From MED-G105 sp039025235 (lineage in GTDB: Bacteria > Pseudomonadota > Alphaproteobacteria > Caulobacterales > Parvularculaceae): a stretch of 64,000 nucleotides of DNA. The position numbers and the translations under genes are program-made. The number at the start of each line of letters is the position of its first letter. Position 1 is the stretch's first letter. The stretch lies in the NCBI GenBank assembly GCA_039025235.1, contig JBCCOS010000003.1, forward strand, positions 62,001 through 126,000, read 5' to 3'. Shown here in pieces: positions 27,141 through 35,426 of the stretch. The notes beneath the pieces are model-generated. The model had not been told where the DNA came from and did not search any database. It was given only the letters and a program-made list of their open reading frames with translations.

Positions 27141-27929
27141 ATGATCGTGCTTGCTATCGATACGGCCCTAAAGGCTTGTTCCGTCGCCATCTTAAGGGAT
27201 GGCGAGGGGGTGTTCGATAAATTCGACTTATTGGAAAAAGGTCACGCGGAAATTCTCCCCTTGATGGTGGCGCGTGGTTTGGACGCTGCGGCCGTTAGGC
27301 CAGACCAAATCGATCGGATTGCGGTGACGATCGGTCCGGGTGGATTTACCGGCGTGCGGGTGGGCCTCGCGTTTGCGCGCGGCTTTGCTGTGGGTCGAGG
27401 ACCAACTGCTACCCCCAGCCCGCTTTCGGATAAAGGGAGCACTGGAGATCGTCGGCAACCGCAGACACCAATCATCGGCATTGATACCCTAACAGGGCTT
27501 TTCCATAGCTTTTCAAACCGCGAAAATGATTTGCCAACGGCCGTTATTGCCGATGCGCGGCGTGGCGAAGTGTTCGGCGCATTATTTGATGAACGCGGGG
27601 AGACCTTGTTGAAGCCTTTTGCTGCACCGCCAGAGACGGTGAGCGCTCAGCTGGTGCACTCACTGAATGGCCGCCGGGCAAATCTCATCGATCCCGATGG
27701 GTTTTTCTCAGATCGATTTTCCCCTGATGATTCTTACAAAGAAACGTCATCAGTGAATGACAACTGGCAACGCCTCCCGAGCAAGCCGGGCGTTATGCCC
27801 TTAATCCTGGCGGCGCTTGGGGCGGACAAAAATCCAGCCGATTATCCGCCAACGCCGCTCTATTTGCGCTCACCCGACGCAAAGCCTGCCAAAGCGACCG
27901 CCCTTGATCTATTCTCTGGTTTAACCTGA
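27141..27929 (+). CDS. tsaB: tRNA threonylcarbamoyladenosine biosynthesis protein TsaB
   Basis: Partner of TsaD in making t6A37 on ANN-decoding tRNAs. About 262 aa, slightly long for TsaB. Start MIVLAIDTALKACSVAILRD is the ASKHA-fold beginning; LPLMVARGLDAAAVRPDQID and VTIGPGGFTGVRVGLAFARG are the family signature. About 25 hydrophilic residues (near 86-112, PTATPSPLSDKGSTGDRRQP) interrupt the fold between this signature and the conserved IGIDTLTGLFHSF, looking like an in-frame insertion. The ATG at 27141 is preferred to an upstream start at 27078. First gene of the tsaB-rimI pair, followed by fur and, past an inserted gene, miaB. Confidence 0.94.
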   Translation: MIVLAIDTALKACSVAILRDGEGVFDKFDLLEKGHAEILPLMVARGLDAAAVRPDQIDRIAVTIGPGGFTGVRVGLAFARGFAVGRGPTATPSPLSDKGSTGDRRQPQTPIIGIDTLTGLFHSFSNRENDLPTAVIADARRGEVFGALFDERGETLLKPFAAPPETVSAQLVHSLNGRRANLIDPDGFFSDRFSPDDSYKETSSVNDNWQRLPSKPGVMPLILAALGADKNPADYPPTPLYLRSPDAKPAKATALDLFSGLT

Positions 27930-27946
27930 TCCTTAGGGGAGCCAAT

Positions 27947-28549
27947 ATGAGTTCTATGCTGATCGTTTTGCCTTTAACGATCGACGATGCGCCTGAACTA
28001 GAGGCGCTGGAGGCGAGCGTGTTCGGTGATGGAAGTTGGGGGCATGGCGGGGTTTCCGGGTCGCTAATTATGCCGGGTGTGAGGGGGTGTAAGGCTGGTT
28101 TCGTCGATCGGCCCATTCACGAAACGACGGACCCTATCCAACAAAAAGCGGCGATGGAGAGATATTTGGGTAGAAACGATGTGACCGACAGGCGAATGGC
28201 GATTCTCGGTTTTGGTCTTTATCGCTTTGTCACCGGTGTCGGTGGTGACAAGTGCACTTCAAATCTTGGCGCGAATGAAAATTGGGGGGAAGGCGAAATT
28301 TTGACAATCGCCGTTTCCAATAATCACAGACGACAAGGGATTGGACGAGCGATATTAGAATTCCTTTTAGACGACGCTTTAGCGGAGAAAATCGGTGTTA
28401 TGCACCTTGAAGTCGCTGAACATAACCGTGCGGCGCGCGCCCTTTATTCAAAGGCTGGTTTTTCAAGGGTCGGTGAACGTAAGAAATATTATCGAGATGG
28501 ATCAGATGCCATTGCTATGAGTTGCGTTTCGCTCGCAAAAAAAGAGTGA
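27947..28549 (+). CDS. rimI: ribosomal-protein-alanine N-acetyltransferase RimI
   Basis: GNAT acetyltransferase modifying the N-terminus of ribosomal protein S18. 200 aa, about 45 longer than usual. The GNAT core is intact: GEGEILTIAVSNNHRRQGIG with acetyl-CoA loop RRQGIGRAI, LEVAEHNRAARALYSKAGF and VGERKKYYRDGSDAIAM. The extra length lies in the first half (about residues 40-75, including HETTDPIQQKAAMERYLGRN), where RimI normally has a short loop. It lies 17 bp after tsaB, the standard alphaproteobacterial arrangement. A repeat element begins 6 bp after its stop. Confidence 0.92.
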   Translation: MSSMLIVLPLTIDDAPELEALEASVFGDGSWGHGGVSGSLIMPGVRGCKAGFVDRPIHETTDPIQQKAAMERYLGRNDVTDRRMAILGFGLYRFVTGVGGDKCTSNLGANENWGEGEILTIAVSNNHRRQGIGRAILEFLLDDALAEKIGVMHLEVAEHNRAARALYSKAGFSRVGERKKYYRDGSDAIAMSCVSLAKKE

Positions 28550-28554
28550 GCCCT

Positions 28555-28660
28555 TAAAAGCGCCTTCGTTTCAATGAGAATCGGCACGTCGCTTTGAGTT
28601 TTTGTTTTACGCAATTCCTAACGTCCAACCGCACAGACTTTTCCTGGAAATGCTTGTAAA
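28555..28660 (+). repeat. RIME-like two-hairpin element, copy 6
   Basis: TAAAAGCGCC...GTCGCTTTG (hairpin 1, imperfect), linker GAGTTTTTGTTTTACGC, then CCAACCGCACAGACTTTTCCTGGAAATGC (quoted in part: CCTGGAAATGC) as hairpin 2. It lies between rimI and fur. The rest of the spacer to 28853 probably holds the fur promoter; a TATAAT at 28717-28722 is visible without a good -35 partner. Confidence 0.8.
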
Positions 28661-28853
28661 GCGCGTTAGCGTTTGTTTCAAAACGGGTTATGGTGCAACG
28701 TCAAATTCGATAACGTTATAATAAGTCGATAATTCGGGTTGCGAGCACGGTAGCGGTTGTGATTAAAGACCACTTTGAGGTGCGTCTTAGGATGCGCCTT
28801 CGCCAATATTATTATTTAGTGCCGCTATTTAGTCGCTATGAATGAGGTCATTA

Positions 28854-29348
28854 ATGGATCGATTGGAGAAGATCTGCGTTTCTAAAGGTATGCGAATGAC
28901 GGAGCAACGGCGTGTGATCGCGCGCGTGTTATCCATTGCAGAAGATCATCCAGACGTAGAGGAGATCCATCGACGTGCAAATGAGATTGATTCTCGGATC
29001 TCAATCGCAACAGTATACAGAACAATGCGTCTCTTCGAAGAGGCCGGTGTTGTTGAGCGACATGACTTCAATGATGGACGGGCGCGCTATGAAGAAGCCA
29101 CTGAGGTTCATCACGATCATCTCATTGATTTGCGCTCCGGTCAGGTGATTGAGTTCGTAAACGAAGAGATCGAACGCCTTCAGGAACGGATTGCCCGTGA
29201 TCTAGGGTATAAACTTATGGAGCATCGGCTTGAGCTTTACGGTGTCCCGCTCAATGACGAAGAGAAGAAGAACGTCGAAGTTTCAGGGACGACAATCAGA
29301 GCGGATTCAAGTGGGAGTTCTTCTGGCAAAAGTTCTTCTGGCGAATAA
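28854..29348 (+). CDS. Fur-family metalloregulator (alphaproteobacterial Fur/Mur type)
   Basis: About 164 aa DNA-binding regulator of iron or manganese homeostasis. Winged-helix part: CVSKGMRMTEQRRVIARVL, ISIATVYRTMRLFEEAGVVE. Metal/dimerisation part: EVHHDHLIDLRSGQVIEFVN and LGYKLMEHRLELYGVPL, the version found between rimI and miaB in rhizobia, where it acts mainly as the manganese regulator Mur. There is no CxxC structural zinc pair in the C-terminal half, consistent with Mur. An ATG four codons upstream (28842) is also possible. The last 20 or so residues are a Ser/Gly tail (SSGSSSGKSSSGE) made by a short tandem duplication. Neighbouring haem genes are plausible targets but no Fur box was confirmed. 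Confidence 0.92.
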   Translation: MDRLEKICVSKGMRMTEQRRVIARVLSIAEDHPDVEEIHRRANEIDSRISIATVYRTMRLFEEAGVVERHDFNDGRARYEEATEVHHDHLIDLRSGQVIEFVNEEIERLQERIARDLGYKLMEHRLELYGVPLNDEEKKNVEVSGTTIRADSSGSSSGKSSSGE

Positions 29349-29370
29349 AAGGTCGTCTGGCGAATAAATG
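29316..29370. repeat. tandem duplication spanning the fur stop codon
   Basis: AGTTCTTCTGGC occurs at 29316 and 29331 (period 15), and TCTGGCGAATAAA at 29337 recurs at 29356 (period 19). The second duplication copies the stop codon itself, so a second TAA-containing unit lies past the end of the gene. Confidence 0.85.
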
Positions 29371-29395
29371 TCTTTTCGACGACGTCGGCCTTTTT
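29347..29395 (+). terminator. possible terminator after fur
   Basis: AAAAGGTCGTC (29347) can pair with GACGTCGGCCTTTT with two mismatches, and GTCGTC with GACGAC, followed by a run of five Ts. The loop is long. It lies between the convergent fur and DUF1223 genes. Confidence 0.4.
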
Positions 29396-29438
29396 CATGT
29401 TTCGGTTCAAACAACGGAAAAAGCCGTTAAGCGTCAGC

Positions 29439-30266
29439 CTATCGATCATTGCAGTAACGCGCGGCCATGATCCGTCCATGTCCGGGCTGTTGCATCAAAA
29501 TTGCGCATGCATTGCCTTGCGGGATGTCGATCGTAAAGGTGCCGGCTTTCATCTGGTCTTGGGCAATGATCGACATATCTCGAACAATATTGATTTCATC
29601 ATAGATACGACCGGAATTTGCACCCGATGTAATGGGCGTCACCGCGGCTGGCATCAAGTTGAGAAGCACTAAATCGTAAGGGGAGGACACGGACGTTGTT
29701 TTGGCGATGATGCGCCCATTGTCTCGTGTGAGTGACAGGGGCACATATTTCTTTGCAGGTCCTCTTTTATCCTCACGCACACGGATAATTCGTTTGTTAA
29801 TCCTTGCTTCTTGCGTGCCGCGCACGCTGTAAGCGCCGTCGATAACGAATTGTGGCGTGAAAACTGTCTTTCGCTTCATGAAGCGCTTATTGTACGCGCG
29901 TTGCCGGGTATCGGAGAGATCATGGGCGAAAGGGTCTTCCCAAACGCCATGTTGGGGCGAGGGCATTCTATTCCAGTATTTGACGTGCCAGTTAAGCGCG
30001 ACAATGTCTTTGTGGGCGTCGAGGACCTTTAAAAGTTGAGCAGCCGGCGGACAAGCAGGGCACGCTTGGGACGCAAAAATCTCGACTGCTATAGGGGTTG
30101 CCCCTTCCGGCGCAGGAGGGAGGGGGGCGATCGCCGCGGTACTTGTGGCTGATTTTTCTCTCGTGTCAGCCTGAGCTGGTAACGTGCCGATCCCGAAGAG
30201 CAACACGGCGGCTGTCAATCCGCAGCGCATCGCTAAGAAAATTCTTCTCACGTTAGACACAATCAA
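29439..30266 (-). CDS. DUF1223 secreted thioredoxin-fold protein
   Basis: 275 aa. Signal peptide or anchor at the start (FLAMRCGLTAAVLLFGIGTL then PAQADT). The mature part begins PIAVEIFASQACPACPPAAQ, with a CxxC (CPAC) in a thioredoxin-like position, then LNWHVKYWNRMPSPQHGVWE, FTPQFVIDGAYSVRGTQEAR and YDEINIVRDMSIIAQDQMKA. DUF1223 proteins are periplasmic and of unknown function, possibly thiol-linked. It is inserted, in reverse orientation, between fur and miaB, which are often neighbours. Confidence 0.85.
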   Translation of the reverse strand: MIVSNVRRIFLAMRCGLTAAVLLFGIGTLPAQADTREKSATSTAAIAPLPPAPEGATPIAVEIFASQACPACPPAAQLLKVLDAHKDIVALNWHVKYWNRMPSPQHGVWEDPFAHDLSDTRQRAYNKRFMKRKTVFTPQFVIDGAYSVRGTQEARINKRIIRVREDKRGPAKKYVPLSLTRDNGRIIAKTTSVSSPYDLVLLNLMPAAVTPITSGANSGRIYDEINIVRDMSIIAQDQMKAGTFTIDIPQGNACAILMQQPGHGRIMAARYCNDR

Positions 30267-30468
30267 CGTCCTTAGATCCGAAATCTTACTGGTTCATACG
30301 ATGGACCTCAAAAAGAGCCCAATTCAAAATTGGTTGGCCTTGCCGCGTTTTTTGCAGCGGTTTACTGGAATGATTCAGCACTCCATCACGCCAAGTAAGA
30401 CGATATCCACAACATGGCGATCGCATACAACTCATTTTACCTCACAAAATTGCGAGTCGTGCGGTAAC

Positions 30469-30545
30469 CTAAAACATTTCCCGTCGGCGCGGGCGCGGTT
30501 CGATCACAGAAATATTGCAAAAACAAAGAGCTCAACCCCGTTTTC
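30469..30545 (-). repeat. RIME-like element, copy 7 (degenerate)
   Basis: TAAAACATTTCCC at 30469 and its weak partner GAAATATTGC near 30508, followed by AAAAACAAAGAGCTC, correspond in order to hairpin 2 and linker of the inverted element. Hairpin 1 is no longer recognisable. It lies in the 500-bp divergent gap between the DUF1223 gene and miaB. Confidence 0.45.
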
Positions 30546-30685
30546 TATATTAGATTAGCCATCTTGTTTCGCTTGCTTGATCTTGACCCGCGGGCGATAA
30601 AGGCGATGGATAAGCAAAAGAAATAAGGCTGTGATTGCGGCCATGGGTGGCGAGCGAGCGTTGGTCGCTGTCAACCATTGGTATT

Positions 30686-30758
30686 TTGGCCCTGTTGGTT
30701 AGTCTGGTCCCGTTGTTGGTCTGCTGGCCCCTTTATTCTGGCCCCGTTGTTAGTCTGG
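30686..30758. repeat. imperfect tandem repeats just upstream of miaB
   Basis: Three variants of GGCCCCGTTGTTAGTCTGG (30688 GGCCCTGTTGGTTAGTCTGG; 30707 CCCGTTGTTGGTCTGCTGG; 30740 GGCCCCGTTGTTAGTCTGG) end 7 bp before the miaB ATG. They must lie in the leader or promoter of the gene. Confidence 0.75.
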
Positions 30759-30765
30759 AAAGAGC

Positions 30766-32340
30766 ATGGAACTAATTAGAGACAGAACCAGGCGCAACAA
30801 AACCGAAAGTGACGTGGTGGATCGGGGGCCTCAAGGACAAAGTGTTCCGAGCTCGGCAAGGGTTACAGGCAACGCGGGTGTCGCTGCTGGCAATTCAACT
30901 TCGGATGGAAGTTTGGCTAAGTCGGTCTATATCAAAACTTATGGCTGTCAGATGAATGTTTATGACAGTGAACGCATGGCCGATCTTTTGGCTCCGCTGG
31001 GCTATGGCAAGGTGGACAAAGCTGATGGGGCTGATCTTGTCATTCTGAATACCTGTCATATTCGTGAAAAGGCCGCTGAAAAAGTTTATTCTGAGCTTGG
31101 TCGTTTGCGACGCTTGAAGGAAGGGCGGAAAAAAGAAGGCAAGGAATTGACCGTCGCCGTTGCCGGCTGCGTTGCCCAGGCCGAAGGCGCAGAAATGCGC
31201 GAGCGTGCGCCGGTTGTGGATATGGTCTTCGGGCCTCAGGCCTATCATCGTTTGCCTGAAATTCTTGCCAAAACGGTGCGGGCGCGTGGTGATATTCTTC
31301 AAACGGACTTTGCTGTCGAGGAAAAGTTCGATGTCTTGGCTGATCGTCGGCGTGTTGATGGTCCAACGGCGTTTCTGACGGTGCAGGAAGGGTGCGATAA
31401 GTTCTGCACATTCTGCGTTGTCCCCTATACGCGGGGGGCGGAGGTTTCGCGATCGGCTGATGCGATTACGGCGGAAGCACGCGCGCTCGTGCGTGCAGGC
31501 GTAAGGGAAATCACACTTCTTGGCCAAAACGTTAATGGCTGGCGGGCATCACCACCCCCAGGAGAAGTGGTGCAAGAAGGCGAACCCAACAATCGAGCCA
31601 ACAAAAACACATCTGCCAACAATGTCAGTGATAAGCAATCATGTGATAGTCACACATGGGGACTTGGCGCGATGTGTCGACACCTCGCCAAAATTGATGG
31701 TCTTGAGCGGATTAGGTTCACGACATCTCATCCGCGCGACATGGACGAGGAATTAATTGCGGCGCTGTGCGAAGAGCCAAAGCTGATGCCTTATCTGCAT
31801 CTACCGGTGCAATCGGGTTCAGATAAAATTCTCAAAGCGATGAATCGTGGGCACACGGCTGACCATTATAAGGCTTTGATGGCGCGCATCCGAAACGCAC
31901 GGCCTGATATAGCCCTCTCTGGTGATTTCATTGTCGGGTTTCCTGGCGAGACGGATGCTGATTTTGAAGAAACGATGCAGCTTGTGCGCGACGTTGAATA
32001 CGCATCGGCCTTTTCGTTTAAGTATTCGCGTCGTCCGGGAACGCCCGCTGCAGCGATGCGTATGCAGGTGCCTGAGCGCGATAAAGACACCCGCCTTGCG
32101 GCACTTCAGGCGCTGTTAGAGGAACAAAAAAATGCCTTTAACGCTGCCCAAATTGGCAAAACGCTTACCGTTCTTTTTGAACGGGAGGGGCGAAACCCCG
32201 GTCAGATCATTGGTCGATCGCCGTATTTGCAAAGTGTTCATATCAATGGCCCACTCTCGTTGATTGGATCTATCGCGTCCGTTAGAATTGAGGGGCAAAC
32301 GCCCAATGCTCTTTCCGGCGTATTGGTCGATAACGCATAA
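30766..32340 (+). CDS. miaB: tRNA-2-methylthio-N6-dimethylallyladenosine synthase MiaB
   Basis: Radical-SAM methylthiotransferase acting on i6A37 of tRNA. 524 aa, longer than the usual 440-470. UPF0004 domain: VYIKTYGCQMNVYDSERM, LVILNTCHIREKAAEKVYSE and AVAGCVAQAEG provide three cluster cysteines. The radical-SAM triad is in EGCDKFCTFCVVPYTRG. A TRAM domain closes the protein (TLTVLFEREGRNPGQIIGRS). Two additions are seen: about 50 residues before the conserved start, and about 35 residues (near 265-300) between LLGQNVNGW and WGLGAMCRHLA, both low-complexity. Head of the miaB-phoH-ybeY-corC run. Confidence 0.96.
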   Translation: MELIRDRTRRNKTESDVVDRGPQGQSVPSSARVTGNAGVAAGNSTSDGSLAKSVYIKTYGCQMNVYDSERMADLLAPLGYGKVDKADGADLVILNTCHIREKAAEKVYSELGRLRRLKEGRKKEGKELTVAVAGCVAQAEGAEMRERAPVVDMVFGPQAYHRLPEILAKTVRARGDILQTDFAVEEKFDVLADRRRVDGPTAFLTVQEGCDKFCTFCVVPYTRGAEVSRSADAITAEARALVRAGVREITLLGQNVNGWRASPPPGEVVQEGEPNNRANKNTSANNVSDKQSCDSHTWGLGAMCRHLAKIDGLERIRFTTSHPRDMDEELIAALCEEPKLMPYLHLPVQSGSDKILKAMNRGHTADHYKALMARIRNARPDIALSGDFIVGFPGETDADFEETMQLVRDVEYASAFSFKYSRRPGTPAAAMRMQVPERDKDTRLAALQALLEEQKNAFNAAQIGKTLTVLFEREGRNPGQIIGRSPYLQSVHINGPLSLIGSIASVRIEGQTPNALSGVLVDNA

Positions 32341-32356
32341 AGGAACCACCTTAAGC

Positions 32357-33367
32357 TTGAGCAAAGAAAGTCTTGTCCGCGATCGCTTCAGTGCCACCGG
32401 CGACAGCGTTGAACGTATTTCGTTCGACGACAATGCGTATGTTCAAGCGCTCGCTGGAGAGCATGATAGCCATCTCGCTTTACTTGAGGATATCCTTTCC
32501 GTTCGTATCGACCCGCGGGGCAATGAATTTTCTGTGATTGGTGATGGTGTTGCCCGGGCCAAAACGATTAGTGCCTTAACCACGCTCTACGATAAAGTTT
32601 CATCTGGCCTCACGATTGACGTGAATGATGTAAGGGCGGCAGCAAAAATGGCGTCCGCCATAAAAAACAAGGGCCCTTCGCCAGCCGGGTCAATCAAAAC
32701 GCCAAAACGTGTTGTGACGGCGCGCACCAAAGCGCAAACACATTATCTTGCCGCCCTGCGACAGCATGAGCTCGTCTTTGGGGTGGGCCCTGCAGGCACG
32801 GGGAAGACATATCTTGCCGTTGCCCATGCGGTTAGTCTGCTGCTCAACGGAACCGTAGAAAAGCTTATTCTTTCGCGCCCTGCGATTGAAGCGGGCGAAC
32901 GGATTGGTTTTTTGCCAGGTGATATGAAGGATAAAGTCGACCCCTATTTACGGCCGCTTTATGACGCGCTGAATGATATGTTAAGCCCGGAATATCTGGA
33001 GCGGCGGCTATCCAATGGTGATATTGAAATCGCGCCGCTCGCGTTCATGCGTGGACGGACATTAGCGCGCTCTGCCGTCATACTGGATGAAGCGCAAAAT
33101 GCGACCGTTGGCCAGACAAAGATGTTCTTAACCCGATTGGGCGAGGGGGCGCACATGGTATTGACGGGCGATCCGTCGCAAACCGATTTGCCCCCGAGCG
33201 AAACCTCCGGACTAGAGGATGCTTTGCGTTTGCTTGGCGATGTGGAGGGGATTGGCGTTGCGCGGTTTTCTAGCGAAGACGTTGTTCGTCATCCCCTCGT
33301 AGGGCGCATTCTTGATCGCTATGATGCGCGCGACAAAGATAAGCGTGAGGCGCTGAAAAAATCATGA
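32357..33367 (+). CDS. PhoH-like ATPase (YbeZ)
   Basis: About 336 aa cytoplasmic P-loop ATPase, partner of YbeY in RNA metabolism and ribosome quality control. Walker A VGPAGTGKTYLAVAHAVSLL and Walker B SAVILDEAQNATVGQTKMFL are intact; LTGDPSQTDLP is the sensor-like motif. The frame opens at 32264 inside miaB with no matching N-terminus. The chosen start is a TTG at 32357, with AAAGGA overlapping the miaB stop; an ATG at 32306 inside miaB is the alternative. Its TGA stop overlaps the ybeY ATG (ATGA), showing tight coupling. Confidence 0.93.
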   Translation: MSKESLVRDRFSATGDSVERISFDDNAYVQALAGEHDSHLALLEDILSVRIDPRGNEFSVIGDGVARAKTISALTTLYDKVSSGLTIDVNDVRAAAKMASAIKNKGPSPAGSIKTPKRVVTARTKAQTHYLAALRQHELVFGVGPAGTGKTYLAVAHAVSLLLNGTVEKLILSRPAIEAGERIGFLPGDMKDKVDPYLRPLYDALNDMLSPEYLERRLSNGDIEIAPLAFMRGRTLARSAVILDEAQNATVGQTKMFLTRLGEGAHMVLTGDPSQTDLPPSETSGLEDALRLLGDVEGIGVARFSSEDVVRHPLVGRILDRYDARDKDKREALKKS

Positions 33368-33987
33368 TGGGCACAACCATCACCCCCCATTCTAATGACC
33401 CTGTCGACCGTGAAGGGGAGGCCGTTGATCATCAACAGAATGGCATCGACGTCATGATCGACGATCCTTTGTGGGCGGACATAATCGATGACCCACAGGC
33501 GCTCGTGCACATGTGTCATGCAGAGGCTGTGCGTAAGGTGCCGGCGCTTTGCGGGTCGGCAGCCATTTTGTTTGCAAATGACTCCACCTTACAACGATTG
33601 AATGCGACCTTTCGCGGGAAAGACAAGCCAACCAATGTTCTTTCGTTTCCCTCTGGTCTCTTTTCTGGTCCCTCTTCTGGTTCGTCTTTTCCGTCTGGCC
33701 CATTTGGAGAACCGATTGCGAATTTTCTTGGCGATATTGCAATCGCGCGCGAGACCTGTGTCCGTGAAGCGGCCGAGCTTAACAAACCGGTGCGTGATCA
33801 TACGGCCCATCTCATTGTCCATGGCCTTCTGCACCTAATCGGCTTAGATCATCAGGCCGATGCAGAGGCTAAAGAAATGGAGACCATGGAAGCGATCATT
33901 CTGAAGCACCTAGGATTTGCTGCGCCGTATGATGACAATCCGGATATGGGCGATTCCTCTAAATTTGGTGGGGCAGACCAGACATGA
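33364..33987 (+). CDS. ybeY: endoribonuclease / rRNA maturation factor YbeY
   Basis: Zinc-dependent RNase for 16S rRNA 3-prime maturation and ribosome quality control. 207 aa, about 40-50 longer than typical. Zinc site H-x3-H-x5-H is intact in HLIVHGLLHLIGLDHQADAE. GKDKPTNVLSFPSG is the family motif, but it is followed by an extra Ser/Gly/Pro segment (LFSGPSSGSSFPSGPFGEP) before the expected FLGDIAIARE, and the N-terminus is also extended. The added segment corresponds to a short tandem duplication in the DNA. It overlaps phoH and corC by 4 bp on each side. Confidence 0.95.
   Translation: MMGTTITPHSNDPVDREGEAVDHQQNGIDVMIDDPLWADIIDDPQALVHMCHAEAVRKVPALCGSAAILFANDSTLQRLNATFRGKDKPTNVLSFPSGLFSGPSSGSSFPSGPFGEPIANFLGDIAIARETCVREAAELNKPVRDHTAHLIVHGLLHLIGLDHQADAEAKEMETMEAIILKHLGFAAPYDDNPDMGDSSKFGGADQT
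33649..33703. repeat. imperfect in-frame tandem repeat in ybeY
   Basis: TCTGG-centred units (CCCTCTGGTCTC, TTTTCTGGTCCC, TCTTCTGGTTCG, CCGTCTGGCCC) encode the Phe/Ser/Gly/Pro-rich insertion of YbeY. Confidence 0.7.
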
Positions 33988-34952
33988 CCCGTGTGCCGTC
34001 AAATCCATTAGACGGTTCTGAAGCCGAAACCAAGCTATCGGACGATGCAGGCGATAACGCAGCAAAGCCGCCTGGCCTATTTTCTTGGTTCAAGAAATTG
34101 ATTGGCCGTGCGCCAGCATCGCCCCATGCGGTGATCACCGAAGCGTTAAGCAATGGGGGTCTTGACGAAGACAGCCGCGAGATGCTGGCCCGGCTTCCAT
34201 TGGCGCGTCGCGAAATGATCGAGCGGGTGATCGCGTTTGACCAAAAGCGGGTTGATGACGTGATGGCGCCGCGCGCTGATGTCATTGCTGTGGATATTGA
34301 TACGCCCCTCGACGCCCTGGTGCGTATTTTTGCTGATGCCGGTCACTCGCGCTTGCCGATTTACCGCGGCGATCTCGATGATCCGGTTGGAATGGTGCAT
34401 ATCAAGGATGTGGTCGAACTCATTTCCACACCGGAACGGCGCGCTGCGGTTACAGAGCCTGTGCTAAAGGCTGTGCGACGTGACCTGTTATATGCACCGC
34501 CATCAATGCGGATTACGGATCTTCTCCTGCGCATGCAGGCATCGCGCATCCATATGGCTTTGGTCGTCGATGAATATGGTGGGACCGACGGGCTCTTAAC
34601 AATTGAGGATCTTGTTGAAGAAATTGTTGGTGAGATCAATGATGAACATGATGAGGACGATGCCCCGACGATTACCGCTCGGACAACCGGCGGCTGGGAG
34701 GCCGATGCCCGGGTTGAGTTAGAAGAATTCGCCGAGATTGCCGGCGTTGATCTCGCTTTGGACGAAGAGGATATCGATACCCTTGGCGGCGTTGTGTTTT
34801 CTCTTGCAGGTCGTGTCCCGCAACGGGGCGAAATTCTTATCCATCCGAAGGGGTATGAATTCGAAGTCGTAGGGGCCGACCCGCGCAAAATCAGAAAACT
34901 CTTTATTCAGAAGAAAACACAGGACACAACCCCTGCTGAGGCCGCTGAGTAG
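33984..34952 (+). CDS. CBS-domain hemolysin-family protein CorC
   Basis: 322 aa soluble protein with the CorC order: N-terminal region (LPLARREMIERVIAFDQKRV), CBS pair (VDDVMAPRADVIAVDIDTPL; HSRLPIYRGDLDDPVGMVHI), DEYGGTDGLLTIEDLVEEIV, and C-terminal CorC_HlyC domain (DALAG-like VFSLAGRVPQRGEILIHPKG). CorC proteins bind adenosine nucleotides and are implicated in Mg2+/Co2+ efflux; molecular role still debated. Last gene of the run. The usual next gene, lnt, is absent and a reverse-strand membrane protein follows. Confidence 0.93.
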   Translation: MTRVPSNPLDGSEAETKLSDDAGDNAAKPPGLFSWFKKLIGRAPASPHAVITEALSNGGLDEDSREMLARLPLARREMIERVIAFDQKRVDDVMAPRADVIAVDIDTPLDALVRIFADAGHSRLPIYRGDLDDPVGMVHIKDVVELISTPERRAAVTEPVLKAVRRDLLYAPPSMRITDLLLRMQASRIHMALVVDEYGGTDGLLTIEDLVEEIVGEINDEHDEDDAPTITARTTGGWEADARVELEEFAEIAGVDLALDEEDIDTLGGVVFSLAGRVPQRGEILIHPKGYEFEVVGADPRKIRKLFIQKKTQDTTPAEAAE

Positions 34953-34988
34953 CTCCTCCATTTTGGTATTTTAGAACTTCATGCAGAA

Positions 34989-35399
34989 TTATTGAAAAGG
35001 GCATTCGTCGAAAACAACGCTTACTAATAAAGAAAGCAACTCGGAAAGGTAGGCGCCCGCAACCGTCGATCCGAAGACCAGTAACAGATATAGCGGAAAA
35101 ATCAGCGGTGCAAATACTATACGTGTTAGAAAATGGTCTAATCCCAATCGCCAAAACCCAAATTTTGCTAACAGGGCTAACGATAGGGCAATGAATGGTA
35201 TCCATGGAGTGCCGTAAAAGCTGCTGTCTTCCATAAATAAGCGGCAAACATACTCTGAGACAGCGCTTTGGTCATTATCGGGGATTTGGGCCCCTCCATA
35301 GAACAGGATATCTATGGCATTCATTGAAAGAATAATTGTGAACCCGATTATTAATCCCCGACAGAAATCCTCCCACAAATCGCCTGTAAACCAAATCAT
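34989..35399 (-). CDS. hypothetical small membrane protein
   Basis: 136 aa with three or four hydrophobic segments (near 14-34, 66-80, 88-110, 112-128; for example FIALSLALLAKFGFWRLGLD and IVFAPLIFPLYLLLVFGSTV). No known family recognised. It lies 27 bp downstream of hemY on the same strand and may be co-transcribed. Slightly AT-richer than its neighbours by eye, so a recent acquisition is possible. Coding status is supported by the consistent membrane profile. Confidence 0.6.
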   Translation of the reverse strand: MIWFTGDLWEDFCRGLIIGFTIILSMNAIDILFYGGAQIPDNDQSAVSEYVCRLFMEDSSFYGTPWIPFIALSLALLAKFGFWRLGLDHFLTRIVFAPLIFPLYLLLVFGSTVAGAYLSELLSLLVSVVFDECPFQ

Positions 35400-35426
35400 A
35401 GACCAATTCCCCCAAAATTATAGTAG

